Both the position numbers and the translations under genes were made by a program. A DNA stretch of 64,000 bases, from NCBI GenBank assembly GCA_031270865.1, contig JAISWI010000019.1:62001-126000 (forward strand), read 5' to 3'. Positions 36,682 to 45,896 of the stretch are shown piece by piece (within the stretch, counting starts at the first letter, position 1; every line of letters starts with the position of its first letter). The stretch comes from Oscillospiraceae bacterium. GTDB taxonomy: Bacteria; Bacillota; Clostridia; Christensenellales; Aristaeellaceae. The notes beneath the pieces were generated by a model. It ran no database searches. It worked only from the letters and a program-made list of their open reading frames with translations, and was not told the origin of the DNA.

Positions 36682-37875
36682 TCACCCCTTGCCAGCGGAC
36701 TTTGAGCCGTAGGAGCCTTCGGTGGAGAGCGTCACGCCGACGTCCTCCTTATGGCGCGATATGGCCTGGCGTTTCCTCAATTCAGACAGGAATAATTCCT
36801 CGTCCAGCGGTAGCTCGACGGTCTTGCCCAGCCAGCTGGAAAGGTGCATCGCGTTTGAGATGGTCAGCCCGCGGATGCCCTCAACGCCCGGCGCGACAAG
36901 CGGCCCGCCGTTAAGGACAGCGTCGGCGAACCTGATCAACACGCCGATATGCTGCGGGTTCTCGCCGTCGGTTTCAACCTCGGTTTCAACATACTTAGGC
37001 TCACCGAATCCGCCCGTATACGTCCTGCTGAATTCCGGCTCCGGGGTCTCCAGGTCGTATCGGACCAGCTTCTCGCCGTCGCATACGAGCTTGCCGCCGT
37101 CCATGAGCACCTCGAAGCGGTTGGTGCCCGGGGTGTCTCCCGTTGAGGTGATGAATACGCCCGTCGCGCCGTTAGCGTACTCGACATACGCGGTCACGTC
37201 GTCCTCGACCTCGATGTCGTGCCACATGCCGTTATGCGTGAACGCGCGGACCCTGACGGGCATGCCGCATATCCACTGCCACAAGTCCAAGTTGTGCGGA
37301 CACTGGTTGAGCAGCACGCCGCCACCCTCGCCAGCCCACGTTGCGCGCCACGCGCCGCTATCGTAGTAGCTCTGCGAGCGGTACCAGCTGGTGATAAGCC
37401 AGTTGGTCCGGCGGATCCTGCCCATCTCCCCGCTTTGGACGATGTCATGCATCGCGCGGTAAACGCAGTTGGTGCGCTGGTTGAACATGATCGCGAAGAC
37501 CCTGCCGCTCTTCTCGGCGACGGCGTTCATCTCGCGCACGGCCTTCGTGTACACCCCGGCGGGCTTCTCGCACATCACGTGCAGTCCCGCGTTAAGCGCC
37601 TCGATAGCCAGAGGCGGGTGCTGGTAGTGCGGCACCGCGATCAGCACGGCGTCTACCGTCCCGCTATGGATCAGGTCGGAGGCCTCGGCGAACACGGCGA
37701 CATTGCCCGTATACGCCTTGTCCCGGAGCGTTTCGGCCAGCCACTCCAGCCGGGACTGCTTGCGGTCGGCCACGGCTGCCAGGACCATCCCGGGAACCTT
37801 GCCTTCCAACAGGCTTAATATATGGGAGGAACCCATGTTGCCCGCGCCCAGTATGCCCATACGCACTGCGTCCAT
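36682..37875 (-). CDS. Gfo/Idh/MocA family oxidoreductase
   Basis: 397 residues. Rossmann start GILGAGNMGSSHILSLLEG, the EKPAG motif (MCEKPAGVY) and a C-terminal alpha/beta domain give the family. First gene of the uronate operon with uxuA and kdgK, so it probably oxidises or reduces a sugar acid or its precursor. The exact substrate cannot be read from the sequence. Start ATG 37875 follows AAGGGG. Confidence 0.9.
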   Translation of the reverse strand: MDAVRMGILGAGNMGSSHILSLLEGKVPGMVLAAVADRKQSRLEWLAETLRDKAYTGNVAVFAEASDLIHSGTVDAVLIAVPHYQHPPLAIEALNAGLHVMCEKPAGVYTKAVREMNAVAEKSGRVFAIMFNQRTNCVYRAMHDIVQSGEMGRIRRTNWLITSWYRSQSYYDSGAWRATWAGEGGGVLLNQCPHNLDLWQWICGMPVRVRAFTHNGMWHDIEVEDDVTAYVEYANGATGVFITSTGDTPGTNRFEVLMDGGKLVCDGEKLVRYDLETPEPEFSRTYTGGFGEPKYVETEVETDGENPQHIGVLIRFADAVLNGGPLVAPGVEGIRGLTISNAMHLSSWLGKTVELPLDEELFLSELRKRQAISRHKEDVGVTLSTEGSYGSKSAGKG

Positions 37876-37923
37876 GATCGAGCCCCTTTCCGATCCATAA
37901 CTATCATATGGAATCCTGCCGGG

Positions 37924-38667
37924 TTACTTCGCCTTGCCCTGCGCGGCCACGGAGCTCATCTTCGCGGCGATGGCGTCGGCGTCGCCCAAGTAATACTTAG
38001 CCTTTACAGCGAAGCCGCTGTCAAACTCGTATACCAGCGGAACGCCCGTTGGGATGTTCACCTCCGCGATGTCCGCGTCGGAGATGTCGTCGAAGAACTT
38101 GACCAACGCGCGAAGCGAGTTGCCGTGCGCCGCGATGATAACGCGCTTGCCCGAAGCGATCCGAGGCCTGATCACCTCGTTATAGTAGGGCACTGTCCGG
38201 GCGATCGTGTCCTTCAGGCTCTCGGTCAGCGGCAGCGCGGCGTCGGTGTCGGCGCGGTACTGCGGTGAGAGCGCGGGGTTGCGCGTGTCCGCCGCTTCCA
38301 GCGCGGGCGGCTGTATGTCGAACGAGCGCCGCCAGACCTTCACCTGCGCCTCGCCGTACTGGGCGGCGGTCTCGGACTTGTTGAGCCCCTGCAACGCGCC
38401 GTAGTGCCGTTCGTTCAGCTTCCACGACTTGACCACGGGCAGCCACTCGCGGTCCATGCGCTCCAGGATATGGTTGAGCGTCTGGATCGCCCTCTTGAGG
38501 TAAGAGGTGTAGCACACGTCGAAGTCGCATCCAGACCGCGCCAGCAGGTCGCCCGCCTGCCGCGCCTCAGCCGCGCCCGTTTCGGACAGGCCGACGTCCG
38601 TCCAGCCCGTGAAGCGGTTTTCCTTATTCCATTCGCTCTCGCCGTGCCTCACCAGCACGAGTTTCAT
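37924..38667 (-). CDS. gpmA: 2,3-bisphosphoglycerate-dependent phosphoglycerate mutase
   Basis: 247 residues from the ATG at 38667; in-frame starts at 38685 and 38691 would add six or eight residues and cannot be excluded. Glycolytic interconversion of 3- and 2-phosphoglycerate. The phosphohistidine motif [10 protein letters not shown] is at the start, with [12 protein letters not shown] and [13 protein letters not shown] later. Confidence 0.95.
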   Translation of the reverse strand: MKLVLVRHGESEWNKENRFTGWTDVGLSETGAAEARQAGDLLARSGCDFDVCYTSYLKRAIQTLNHILERMDREWLPVVKSWKLNERHYGALQGLNKSETAAQYGEAQVKVWRRSFDIQPPALEAADTRNPALSPQYRADTDAALPLTESLKDTIARTVPYYNEVIRPRIASGKRVIIAAHGNSLRALVKFFDDISDADIAEVNIPTGVPLVYEFDSGFAVKAKYYLGDADAIAAKMSSVAAQGKAK

Positions 38668-38718
38668 TATCCCACTATTTCCCATTCCCACCTATGGTAT
38701 ACCCCCTTCTCATCCATT

Positions 38719-38747
38719 ATTATACCATAAGATGGAACACAGGTCAA
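38719..38747 (-). promoter_or_regulatory. Promoter of gpmA
   Basis: Minus strand TTGACC (38742-38747), 17 nt and TATAAT (38719-38724). Confidence 0.8.
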
Positions 38748-38782
38748 CCATCCAAACAGCCGCGCGATTTCGCAAATAGTTG

Positions 38783-38811
38783 TTGACAATCTCGTAATAA
38801 TATGTTACACT
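38783..38811 (+). promoter_or_regulatory. Promoter of the SpoIID-domain gene
   Basis: TTGACA at 38783-38788, 17 nt and TACACT at 38806-38811, 34 nt before the ATG. It diverges from the gpmA promoter. Housekeeping-type boxes suggest expression outside sporulation. Confidence 0.78.
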
Positions 38812-38844
38812 TTCGACATAACTTACGACAGGGAGGAAGCGCGG

Positions 38845-40917
38845 ATGCGGCGGCGGATCGCTTCGGTTATATGGGTGTTACTGATTCTCACCATGGCGGC
38901 TACGGCGCGGGCGGACGCGATACCGTTGGTGAACCGCTCAGCGTCGGAGAACGGCATGGTTCGCGTACGGCTGGACTCGATCGGCAAGCCGGGCGTGTAC
39001 AACCTCACGACAACTGGCGCGTACACGGCGGGAGGCGTTAGCGTCCCCGGCGGTTCAAGCGTGACCGTACGCGCGGGCGGCGGTTCGTTCAGCATGACCG
39101 TCGGCGGGACCACCCGCGAGATGGGCTCGTCGTTCTGGCTGGCCCGCGCGTCGAGCGGCTCGGGCGTAAAGATCGCGCAGGCCTCCACGCCGGGCAACGT
39201 ATACCCGGGCGACCTGCGCTTCTATTACTCCGGCGGCAGCGCGTACGTGGTGTGCCGCGCGTACATAGAGGATTACCTGCTGGGCGTGGTTGGTTATGAG
39301 ATGAGCAACTCCTTCCCGCTGGAGGCGTTGAAGGCGCAGGCGATCACCGCGCGGACATACGCTATGAAGCGCGTCGCCTCGAACGCCGACTACGACGTTA
39401 AGGATACCACGGCGGACCAGGTCTACAAGGGCACATCCAGCGGCGACAACGTCCGCGCGGCCGTCCAGTCCACCAACGGCATGGCGTTGATGTACAACAA
39501 CGCGTATTGCTCGGTGTACTACTCCTCATCCAACGGCGGGCAGACCGAATCCAACAAGAACGCGTGGGGCGGCGCCGCGCTGCCATACTACCGCCTGCAG
39601 GACGATCCGTACGACCTCGCCAACCCGAACTCCACAGCGCGTAAGGCGACCATATACGCTGAATTCACAAGGAATACCGCCGCGTTCCAGTCGCTTATTA
39701 TCAACAAGGCGGGAAGCGTTTCGCGGATCAACACGGTCGAGGCATCCGCGCCCAAGTTCGGCTCGCCCAGCAAGCTGTATACCCAGCTGCGCCTGGGCGT
39801 GACCAAGTCCAACGGCTCGGCCGCCACGTTAACGCTGGATCTGTTCGGCGGCGCGGCCTCCGCGCTCGGGATCAGCCTGTCTAACCTGAAGAACGAGCTG
39901 TTCACGGTCGAGGCTGTGTCCGGCGGCTTCACGCTGACCGCGAGACGCTACGGCCACGGCGTAGGGTTGAGCCAGTACGGGGCGCAGCAGATGGCCAACA
40001 CAGGGTATGATTATCTTAGTATAATGGGATTCTACTTCCCCGGCGCGACGCTGGTCAGGCACAGCTATACAGCCAGTTTGCTGAGCGGCGGCGCGGTCGC
40101 AGCCGCAAACGGCGCGTCGGCGGAATCCGCGGCGGCGGCGTCCAACTCAATATCGGCGGTCGTCTCGTTGAATGATCCAACCTCGCGGTTGAACCTGCGC
40201 AAGTCGCCCAAGCCAACCGCTGACGTATTGGCGAAGATACCCAACGGCAGCACGATCCAGGTTCAAAGCGCGGACACATCCGGCTGGCTCAAGGCGGCGT
40301 ACGGCGGCGCGACGGGCTATATCATGACACAATTCGTGAAATACTCGTCGGACGGCGCGGTATCTCTGCCGAACCCGGCGGCAGCGCCGGACGCCGATAC
40401 CACGGCGCAGGCCGCCGCGCCATCAACCGCCGCGCCGTCTCAGGTAATCGGCGTGGGCACCGTCACGCTGGAATCCACGACAGGCAACCTCAACGTCAGG
40501 CAGTCGCCGTCGGACAAGTCAATGATAGTGGCGAAGGTCCCGGCGGGATCGCGGGTGGAGGTCTACGCGCTTAGCGGCAGTTGGGCAGAGGTAAGGTACA
40601 ACGGGAAACGCGGCTACGCGGCGGCGCGGTATATCAACATGAAGGGCGCGGCCAGCGAGTCCGCGCCGGCTGCCACAGCGGTTACGGCATCGGCGTCGTC
40701 GGCCAGCGGGTCGGCCAGCAGCGCCGCCCGCGTGAACACAGAGAGCGGCGAGGGCAACGTTTATCTCCGGGCAAAGGCTAACAAGAACGCCACGATACTG
40801 GACAGGGTGCCCCATGGCTCACAGGTCGCCGTGTTGAACCGCGACGGCTCGTGGGCGAAGGTGACGTATAAGGGCAGAACGGGATATATCCTGGCGGATT
40901 ACTTGGTGTTTGTGTAG
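38845..40917 (+). CDS. Secreted SpoIID/LytB-domain protein with three SH3b repeats
   Basis: 690 residues. Signal peptide at 1-24 (ends TARADA). The SpoIID/LytB domain (about 105-410) contains YIEDYLLGVVGYEMSNSFPL-type sequence and GHGVGLSQYGAQQMA. Three bacterial SH3-like wall-binding repeats follow, near 440-495, 545-600 and 635-690, each with LNLRKSP/LNVRQSP/VYLRAKAN starts and separated by Ala/Ser-rich linkers. SpoIID cleaves peptidoglycan glycan strands; this longer, SH3-bearing form with a sigma-A promoter is more likely a vegetative or amidase-enhancer-type relative than the engulfment SpoIID itself. Confidence 0.88.
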   Translation: MRRRIASVIWVLLILTMAATARADAIPLVNRSASENGMVRVRLDSIGKPGVYNLTTTGAYTAGGVSVPGGSSVTVRAGGGSFSMTVGGTTREMGSSFWLARASSGSGVKIAQASTPGNVYPGDLRFYYSGGSAYVVCRAYIEDYLLGVVGYEMSNSFPLEALKAQAITARTYAMKRVASNADYDVKDTTADQVYKGTSSGDNVRAAVQSTNGMALMYNNAYCSVYYSSSNGGQTESNKNAWGGAALPYYRLQDDPYDLANPNSTARKATIYAEFTRNTAAFQSLIINKAGSVSRINTVEASAPKFGSPSKLYTQLRLGVTKSNGSAATLTLDLFGGAASALGISLSNLKNELFTVEAVSGGFTLTARRYGHGVGLSQYGAQQMANTGYDYLSIMGFYFPGATLVRHSYTASLLSGGAVAAANGASAESAAAASNSISAVVSLNDPTSRLNLRKSPKPTADVLAKIPNGSTIQVQSADTSGWLKAAYGGATGYIMTQFVKYSSDGAVSLPNPAAAPDADTTAQAAAPSTAAPSQVIGVGTVTLESTTGNLNVRQSPSDKSMIVAKVPAGSRVEVYALSGSWAEVRYNGKRGYAAARYINMKGAASESAPAATAVTASASSASGSASSAARVNTESGEGNVYLRAKANKNATILDRVPHGSQVAVLNRDGSWAKVTYKGRTGYILADYLVFV

Positions 40918-40920
40918 GGC

Positions 40921-40980
40921 GCGTTCCCCTCTGCCGCAGCGGTGGCGTCTCACCTAAAGGGGCGGCAAGGGGAACCGGCA
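40921..40980 (+). repeat. Dispersed palindromic repeat, copy 3
   Basis: CCCCTCTGCCGC-AGC-GGTGGCGTCTCACCTAAAGG then GGCGG, matching the copy after dnaK almost base for base. Lies between the SpoIID-domain and NlpC/P60 genes. Confidence 0.85.
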
Positions 40981-40998
40981 GGGAAGGAGGGATTATAT

Positions 40999-42060
40999 AT
41001 GAAACGCCTGTCACGGTTGGTTATACTGGCAATGGTATTGTCCGCCGCGCTCGGGCTGGCCGCGCCATGGGCCGCCGCGTCGTCGATCACCGCGCTGCGT
41101 CCCGGCGACGAGGGCGGCGCGGTCGAGGCGCTGCAGCAGGAATTGGCGCGTAAGGGGTTCTACACATACCCGCAGATTACCGGATACTACGGCGCGGAAA
41201 CCGAGATCGCCGTGCGGCAGTTCCAGCAATCGGTCAAGCTGGCGCGGGACGGCGTGGCGGGCAAGGTCACGCTAAAGACATTGTTCGGCAAGAGCCTATC
41301 CAGCGCGTTGGCTGGCGCGACGCTGGTTAGCGGCTCGCCGTCGCTGGCTCAGTCCGCTAAAAACGAGGAAAACACACCGGATAAGGTGACGCCGCGAGCC
41401 AGCTCAACCGCCTCAGCCAACGGCAGCGACAACGGAATATTAAAGAAAGGCGTTACCGGCTCGGATGTGCTGGACGCGCAGCGGGCGCTTGTCTCGCTGG
41501 GATACCTGGGAAGCGCGGACGGCGAGTTCGGCAGCCAGACGGAAAGCGCGGTCATGGCGTTCCAGATAGCCTCCGGGCTGGCGGCGGATGGACAGATAGG
41601 GCCGCGCACGCTGGCAGCCATGGCCTCGGTCAACGCGGTCACGGCGGACGACGCGCCGAAGCTGGCCTCGCCGAACGCGTCGCGGGCGGAACAGGCCGTG
41701 GCGATCGCCAAGCGGTTCCTCGGCGCGAAGTACGTGTACGCGACCGCCGGGCCTGCCACGTTCGACTGCTCGGGGCTGACGCTGTACGTGTTCAAGCAAT
41801 TGGGGATCGACCTTCCCCACACCACGCGGCTGCAGCGCAATATGGGGACTTATGTCGGATACGAAAGTTTACAAATGGGCGACCTCGTTTTCTTTGACAC
41901 GGTGCCGGGCAATGGGTTACAATATGACCATGTGGGCATATATATCGCGGACGGGCAGTTCATCCACGCGGCGTCCGGCAGCGCGGGCAAGGTGACCATC
42001 AGTTCCCTGTCCAGCGGGTACTACCGGAACGCTTTCACCAACGCGCGGCGTCTGTTGTAA
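40999..42060 (+). CDS. Secreted NlpC/P60 endopeptidase with two peptidoglycan-binding domains
   Basis: 353 residues from the ATG at 40999 (AAGGAGG at 40984-40990). Signal peptide at 1-27. Two PG_binding_1 modules (about 33-96 with GDEGGAVEALQQELARKGF, and about 148-208 with GSDVLDAQRALVSLGYLG). The C-terminal NlpC/P60 domain (about 230-353) has Cys257 in FDCSGLT, His311 in DHVGIYI and His323 in FIHAA. Cleaves peptide stems of the wall. Follows the SpoIID-domain gene and a repeat. Confidence 0.93.
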   Translation: MKRLSRLVILAMVLSAALGLAAPWAAASSITALRPGDEGGAVEALQQELARKGFYTYPQITGYYGAETEIAVRQFQQSVKLARDGVAGKVTLKTLFGKSLSSALAGATLVSGSPSLAQSAKNEENTPDKVTPRASSTASANGSDNGILKKGVTGSDVLDAQRALVSLGYLGSADGEFGSQTESAVMAFQIASGLAADGQIGPRTLAAMASVNAVTADDAPKLASPNASRAEQAVAIAKRFLGAKYVYATAGPATFDCSGLTLYVFKQLGIDLPHTTRLQRNMGTYVGYESLQMGDLVFFDTVPGNGLQYDHVGIYIADGQFIHAASGSAGKVTISSLSSGYYRNAFTNARRLL

Positions 42061-42125
42061 TATAAGTTAGAATTTGTCGGAACGAAACCGCAAAAGCATT
42101 CGTTTATTCTATGGAGGGATAGCAA

Positions 42126-42926
42126 ATGAATAACGCCAAAACGCGGCGTCTCATAGTTTATATCCTCGCCGCCGTGACGCTGGCCATGTGCGCAGCCCCG
42201 GCCAGCGCGGAGGAATGGATAGAGCCGGAGCAGACCATCGACCCGGACGCGTACCCGGAATACACGGAATCCTTTGAACAGGAGGCGCTCACGCAGACCA
42301 TACAGCCCGCTGGACAGGAAACGCCCGCCGAACCCGGGGAGGCTTACGCGGAGCCGCCGCTGGTGCTCGTGCCCGAGTCCACAGGCTATGCGGTGGGCGC
42401 GTTCAGCGAGGATTCGCGTCAGTCGGGCGGCACGACACGCGCGGACGTGCTGCCGTTCATGCTCAACGACCCCGCGCCGGATTTCCTGCTTCAAACCACG
42501 CTGGGCGACTTTCAAGGCCCCGGCTCGTACGGTGGCAATAATATAATAATAACTTTCTGGATCAGCTGGAAGGACGGTTGTCTGTCCTCGCTGTCCGCGT
42601 TGAGATCGGCGCAGCGCCGGTATCCGGATTTTTCCATATTGGCGGTGAACTCGCTGCCGGCGGAGAACAACAACGCGGCGTGGACGGAAGAAGCGTTCAT
42701 GGGTCACATCGGCTGGATCAATTCATATTTTGAGGAGAATGGGTTTGGATTCTCCGCGCTGCTGGACGTAAACGGGCAGGTCACCTCCGCGTATAGGGCG
42801 GAGCAGATACCCATGACCTACTTTATCGATAGGGATGGTATAATAAGGATAACATGGCCCGGCGTGTTGACAGGGGATACCCTTGATACGCTGCTGGGTA
42901 TGATGTCGGCGTTGGATAGGTTCTAG
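42126..42926 (+). CDS. Secreted thioredoxin-fold protein lacking the CxxC pair
   Basis: 266 residues. Signal peptide at 1-28, an acidic Glu/Pro-rich spacer (30-110), then a TlpA/AhpC-type thioredoxin fold: DPAPDFLLQTTLGDF, FWISWKDGCLSSL (143-155) and QIPMTYFIDRDGIIR. The position of the first active-site Cys holds Lys149 or nearby residues, and only Cys152 remains. It may work as a single-Cys redox protein or have lost redox function. Last of three secreted genes in the unit. Confidence 0.8.
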   Translation: MNNAKTRRLIVYILAAVTLAMCAAPASAEEWIEPEQTIDPDAYPEYTESFEQEALTQTIQPAGQETPAEPGEAYAEPPLVLVPESTGYAVGAFSEDSRQSGGTTRADVLPFMLNDPAPDFLLQTTLGDFQGPGSYGGNNIIITFWISWKDGCLSSLSALRSAQRRYPDFSILAVNSLPAENNNAAWTEEAFMGHIGWINSYFEENGFGFSALLDVNGQVTSAYRAEQIPMTYFIDRDGIIRITWPGVLTGDTLDTLLGMMSALDRF

Positions 42927-42932
42927 GTGGGA

Positions 42933-43200
42933 ACGCCCCCTCTACCGCTAAGGCGGTATCTCGCCTGAGGGGGCAACAAGAGAGTTGGAACCGTGGACAG
43001 CGTGTGTTGCCCGTTCCAACCCCTTTGTTGTCCACCCAGGCGAGATACCGCCTTAGCGGCAGAGGGGGCGACGCGAATTCCGTTGCAAGAATCCGGAGTG
43101 ATGCGCATAACCCGCTGCGGCGGCGCATCCAAACCTCTTGTCCCCCCCTTTAAGAGAGATGTCGCCCTCAGGCGACAGAGGGGCGACGCGAATCCGCTAG
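42933..43200. repeat. Repeat island: three copies of the dispersed palindrome
   Basis: Copy 4 (plus, 42933-42985) CGCCCCCTCTACCGCTAAGG then CGGTATCTCGCCTGAGGGGG. Copy 5 (minus, 43022-43079) and copy 6 (minus, 43130-43196) share GAATTCGCGTCGCCCC or GGATTCGCGTCGCCCC starts on the minus strand and end in ACAACAAAGG or GACAAGAGG. Copies 4 and 5 face each other as a large inverted repeat. No gene is seen here. Confidence 0.85.
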
Positions 43201-43230
43201 CACGGCAACATTAAGCACGTTCCATACCTC

Positions 43231-43321
43231 TTGCGGCTGTAAAGCCGACGTTCATTCACCTTCGCAACCGCAAAACCGACGTTCGCTTACCCTGCGGCTA
43301 CAAGGTCAGCACTCACTAACC
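43231..43321 (+). repeat. Three degenerate tandem 30-31-bp repeats
   Basis: Units 43231-43260, 43261-43291 and 43292-43321 share the pattern TGCGGCTNNAAAG or a variant, then CCGACGTTC, then a TCACC/TTACC/TAACC end. The last unit runs up to the recO stop. Divergence between units is high, and there are no spacers. Confidence 0.6.
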
Positions 43322-44038
43322 CCGCCGTGGCGATGTACGCGGCCTCCCGCCGTATCCCTCGAAGAATACCCTCAACAGATCCCCAGCCCCGGAAACAAAC
43401 GGCGGCAGTACGTCATCCAGCTCTGCCCGCTCCGCCGCGCGAAGCCACTCCAGCGTCTCTGCCCGAACCCTCCGGCCATACGGGGCGCAAGCCCCGCAGC
43501 ATATCCCTCCCTCGGGTACTGATACCCTTAATCCCGCCGCCGGGACGTCGTCCGTGATATCCTTACCGCACTTGGCGCACACGCGCACCGTCGGCGCGAT
43601 TCCCTCGCCACGCATCATCGTAAGCAGGAACCGCGCCAGCAGCTCGTCCCCATCGCGGTCGGTGTAGGCTAGCCGCCCCAGCGTCCCCAGCAGCAACGCG
43701 AACAGCTCCGGGTCAGGCGCGGACGGCTGTATCACCCGCCCGCACGCGTTCAGCGCGTACGCCGCCAGCGTCAACCGCCCGTAGTCCTCTCGCAGCGGGT
43801 AGAACCCCTCCGTAAGCTCAAACCCCGACAGCGTCGCGCGTCCGCCGCTTACAACCAGCGCGGCCTGCCCCGCCGCGAATGGCTCGCCCGCCGTCCTAAT
43901 ACGCGCCGACGGCCTGCGGATTCCACGCGCCACCGCGTCAATCAGCCCATAGTCTGGCGAAAACAGCGTCAGCATCCGGTCCCAGTCGCGGTAATTGCTG
44001 CGGCGCAGCACGATCGCGGAGGTTTCCAGTTCCGGCAT
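43316..44038 (-). CDS. recO: DNA repair protein RecO
   Basis: 240 residues. OB-fold start ETSAIVLRRSNYRDWDRMLTLFS and a C-terminal zinc site (CAKCGK ... CCGACAPYG). RecO, with RecF/RecR, loads RecA on gapped DNA. Last gene of the era cluster; starts 6 nt after era ends. Confidence 0.93.
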   Translation of the reverse strand: MPELETSAIVLRRSNYRDWDRMLTLFSPDYGLIDAVARGIRRPSARIRTAGEPFAAGQAALVVSGGRATLSGFELTEGFYPLREDYGRLTLAAYALNACGRVIQPSAPDPELFALLLGTLGRLAYTDRDGDELLARFLLTMMRGEGIAPTVRVCAKCGKDITDDVPAAGLRVSVPEGGICCGACAPYGRRVRAETLEWLRAAERAELDDVLPPFVSGAGDLLRVFFEGYGGRPRTSPRRG

Positions 44039-44044
44039 ATCAGG

Positions 44045-44956
44045 TCAGCCGCGCTCCCGGACATAGCCCAGCGTACGCAGGTCATCGGCGCGGTTGCGCC
44101 AGTCCTCGCGCACCTTCACCCATAATTGCAATGAGACGTGTGTCGCCAGCAGCTTCTCAATGTCCAAGCGGGCCTCCGTGCCGATCGCCCGCAGCATGCT
44201 CCCCTGCTTGCCCAGCACAATGCCCTTATGCGCGGCCCGCTCGACATATACATTCGCGTAGATCTCCGTCAGCCCGCCCGACAACTTCTCGACACGCTGG
44301 ATCTCCACGCCAATGCCGTGGGGCACCTCTTCCCGCAGACGCGCCAGCGCCTTCTCGCGGATCAACTCCGCGCACAGCATATACTCCGGCTGGTCAGTGA
44401 CCATGTCGTCAGGGAAGTAGCGCGGCCCCTCCGGCATGCGATCGAACAGCAGCGAGCGCAGCGTGTCAACGCCTCCGCCCGTCTTCGCGCTCATGGGCAG
44501 TATCGCGTCGTACTGGTCGTACGGCGGCGCGTTGAAGGACTGCAGGTCCCGGGCGACCACCTCGCGGGATGCGGCGTCGATCTTGTTAAGCACTAGTACT
44601 TTGGGCAGTTTGCGCTTAGAAAACTTCTCAATTACCGCGCGGTCTTTCGGCCCTACCGACCCTGCTGCGGCTACAATTATGATGGCGTCCGCCCCGGTAA
44701 GCGCGTCGTACGCGGCGGAGAGCATGTACTCGCCCAGCTTGTTCCGCGCCTCCGTCAGCCCGGGCGTGTCCAGGAACACGATCTGCCCCTGCGGCATCGA
44801 CATCACGCCCAGCACGCGGCCGCGCGTGGTCTGCGGCTTGTCGGATACGATCGCGACCTTCTCGCCCACCAGCGCGTTGAGCAGCGTGGACTTGCCGACG
44901 TTCGGCCTGCCCAGTATGGCCGCGAAGCCCGAACGGAAGACGGCATCCTCACTCAT
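44045..44956 (-). CDS. era: GTPase Era
   Basis: 303 residues. G1 GRPNVGKSTLLNAL, G3 DTPG, G4 NKID, then a C-terminal KH RNA-binding domain (VYVERAAHKGIVLGKQG). Assists 16S rRNA maturation and 30S assembly. The start overlaps the cdd stop by 8 nt. Confidence 0.97.
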   Translation of the reverse strand: MSEDAVFRSGFAAILGRPNVGKSTLLNALVGEKVAIVSDKPQTTRGRVLGVMSMPQGQIVFLDTPGLTEARNKLGEYMLSAAYDALTGADAIIIVAAAGSVGPKDRAVIEKFSKRKLPKVLVLNKIDAASREVVARDLQSFNAPPYDQYDAILPMSAKTGGGVDTLRSLLFDRMPEGPRYFPDDMVTDQPEYMLCAELIREKALARLREEVPHGIGVEIQRVEKLSGGLTEIYANVYVERAAHKGIVLGKQGSMLRAIGTEARLDIEKLLATHVSLQLWVKVREDWRNRADDLRTLGYVRERG

Positions 44957-45341
44957 CGGCTTTGTCCAATACGAACTTCGCGGGCAGCAGCGCTCCCAGC
45001 GTCGTCCGCTCCGTCCGCTTGCCGTCCGTCAGCATGATCTCCATCCCGTCCGAACCGAATTCCCGCAGGACCTGCAGGCACGCCCCGCACGGATACGGCA
45101 TGGCTCCCTCCGCCGCGACCGCTATCCGCGTGAACTCCATCGCCCCACGCGCCACGGCCTGTACAACCGCCGAGCGCTCCGCGCATATCGTCAGCCCGTA
45201 CGACGCGTTCTCCACGTTGCATCCCCTGAATCGCCGCCCGTCCCTCGATTCCAGGCACGCGCCCACCGCGTAACCCGAGTAGGGGCAGTAGGATTGCTCC
45301 CGGGCGGACTGCGCCTCCCTGAGCAGTATGCTCTCGTCCAT
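44949..45341 (-). CDS. cdd: Cytidine deaminase
   Basis: 130 residues. Zinc site VENASYGLTICAERSAV and PCGACLQVLREF. Deaminates cytidine and deoxycytidine in pyrimidine salvage. In Bacillus relatives dgkA lies between ybeY and cdd; here it is absent. Confidence 0.95.
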   Translation of the reverse strand: MDESILLREAQSAREQSYCPYSGYAVGACLESRDGRRFRGCNVENASYGLTICAERSAVVQAVARGAMEFTRIAVAAEGAMPYPCGACLQVLREFGSDGMEIMLTDGKRTERTTLGALLPAKFVLDKADE

Positions 45342-45353
45342 AGTGATACCTGC

Positions 45354-45896
45354 CTATTCAGTTATATCTTCATCACCGCAGCATTCGCTGTCACACTCGC
45401 AGTCGCGCGTGAGTCCGAGGTCGGACATCGCCATCTCCTCCAACGCCCGCATCGCCACGCGCTCCTTCTTCCCGCAGTGGTCATATCCTAGTAAATGGCA
45501 AACCCCGTGCGCGAACAGGTACCCAAGCTCCCGTTCCGGCGAGTGCCCGTACGCCCGCGCCTGCTCCTGTACCTTATCCAAACATATCAATATGTCACCG
45601 AGGGCGCGGTATCCCGTTTCCGGTTCCACCAGCCGCCGCAGCCGCTCCGGATGCTCCTTGGCCGTACCACCCGGGAACGCCTCCCCAGGGAATGACAGCA
45701 CGTCGGTCACCCGGTCCGCGCCGCGCTGCTCACGGTTCACCCGCCGGATGCCCGCCGCGTCCGCGAAACATACGTCCACCGCGTAACGGCCATCCAAACC
45801 TTCATGTCGCAATAACGACTCCGCTATCGATTCCAGCAATCCCATCGTTTGGGCCGACACGCCGTGCCCGCCCTCAACCCTTACCCTGACCGTCAT
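45354..45896 (-). CDS. ybeY: Endoribonuclease YbeY (16S rRNA maturation)
   Basis: 180 residues. Metal site HGVCHLLGYDH, preceded by TDVLSFPG. Acts in 16S rRNA 3'-end processing. The N-terminus is not long, but the protein ends with an acidic/Cys-rich tail that is unusual. The start overlaps the yqfF end by 23 nt. Confidence 0.94.
   Translation of the reverse strand: MTVRVRVEGGHGVSAQTMGLLESIAESLLRHEGLDGRYAVDVCFADAAGIRRVNREQRGADRVTDVLSFPGEAFPGGTAKEHPERLRRLVEPETGYRALGDILICLDKVQEQARAYGHSPERELGYLFAHGVCHLLGYDHCGKKERVAMRALEEMAMSDLGLTRDCECDSECCGDEDITE

Noticed and set aside
43231-43321. CRISPR-like short repeats
   Set aside because: Units are contiguous, without spacers, and differ strongly from each other; no cas genes nearby.
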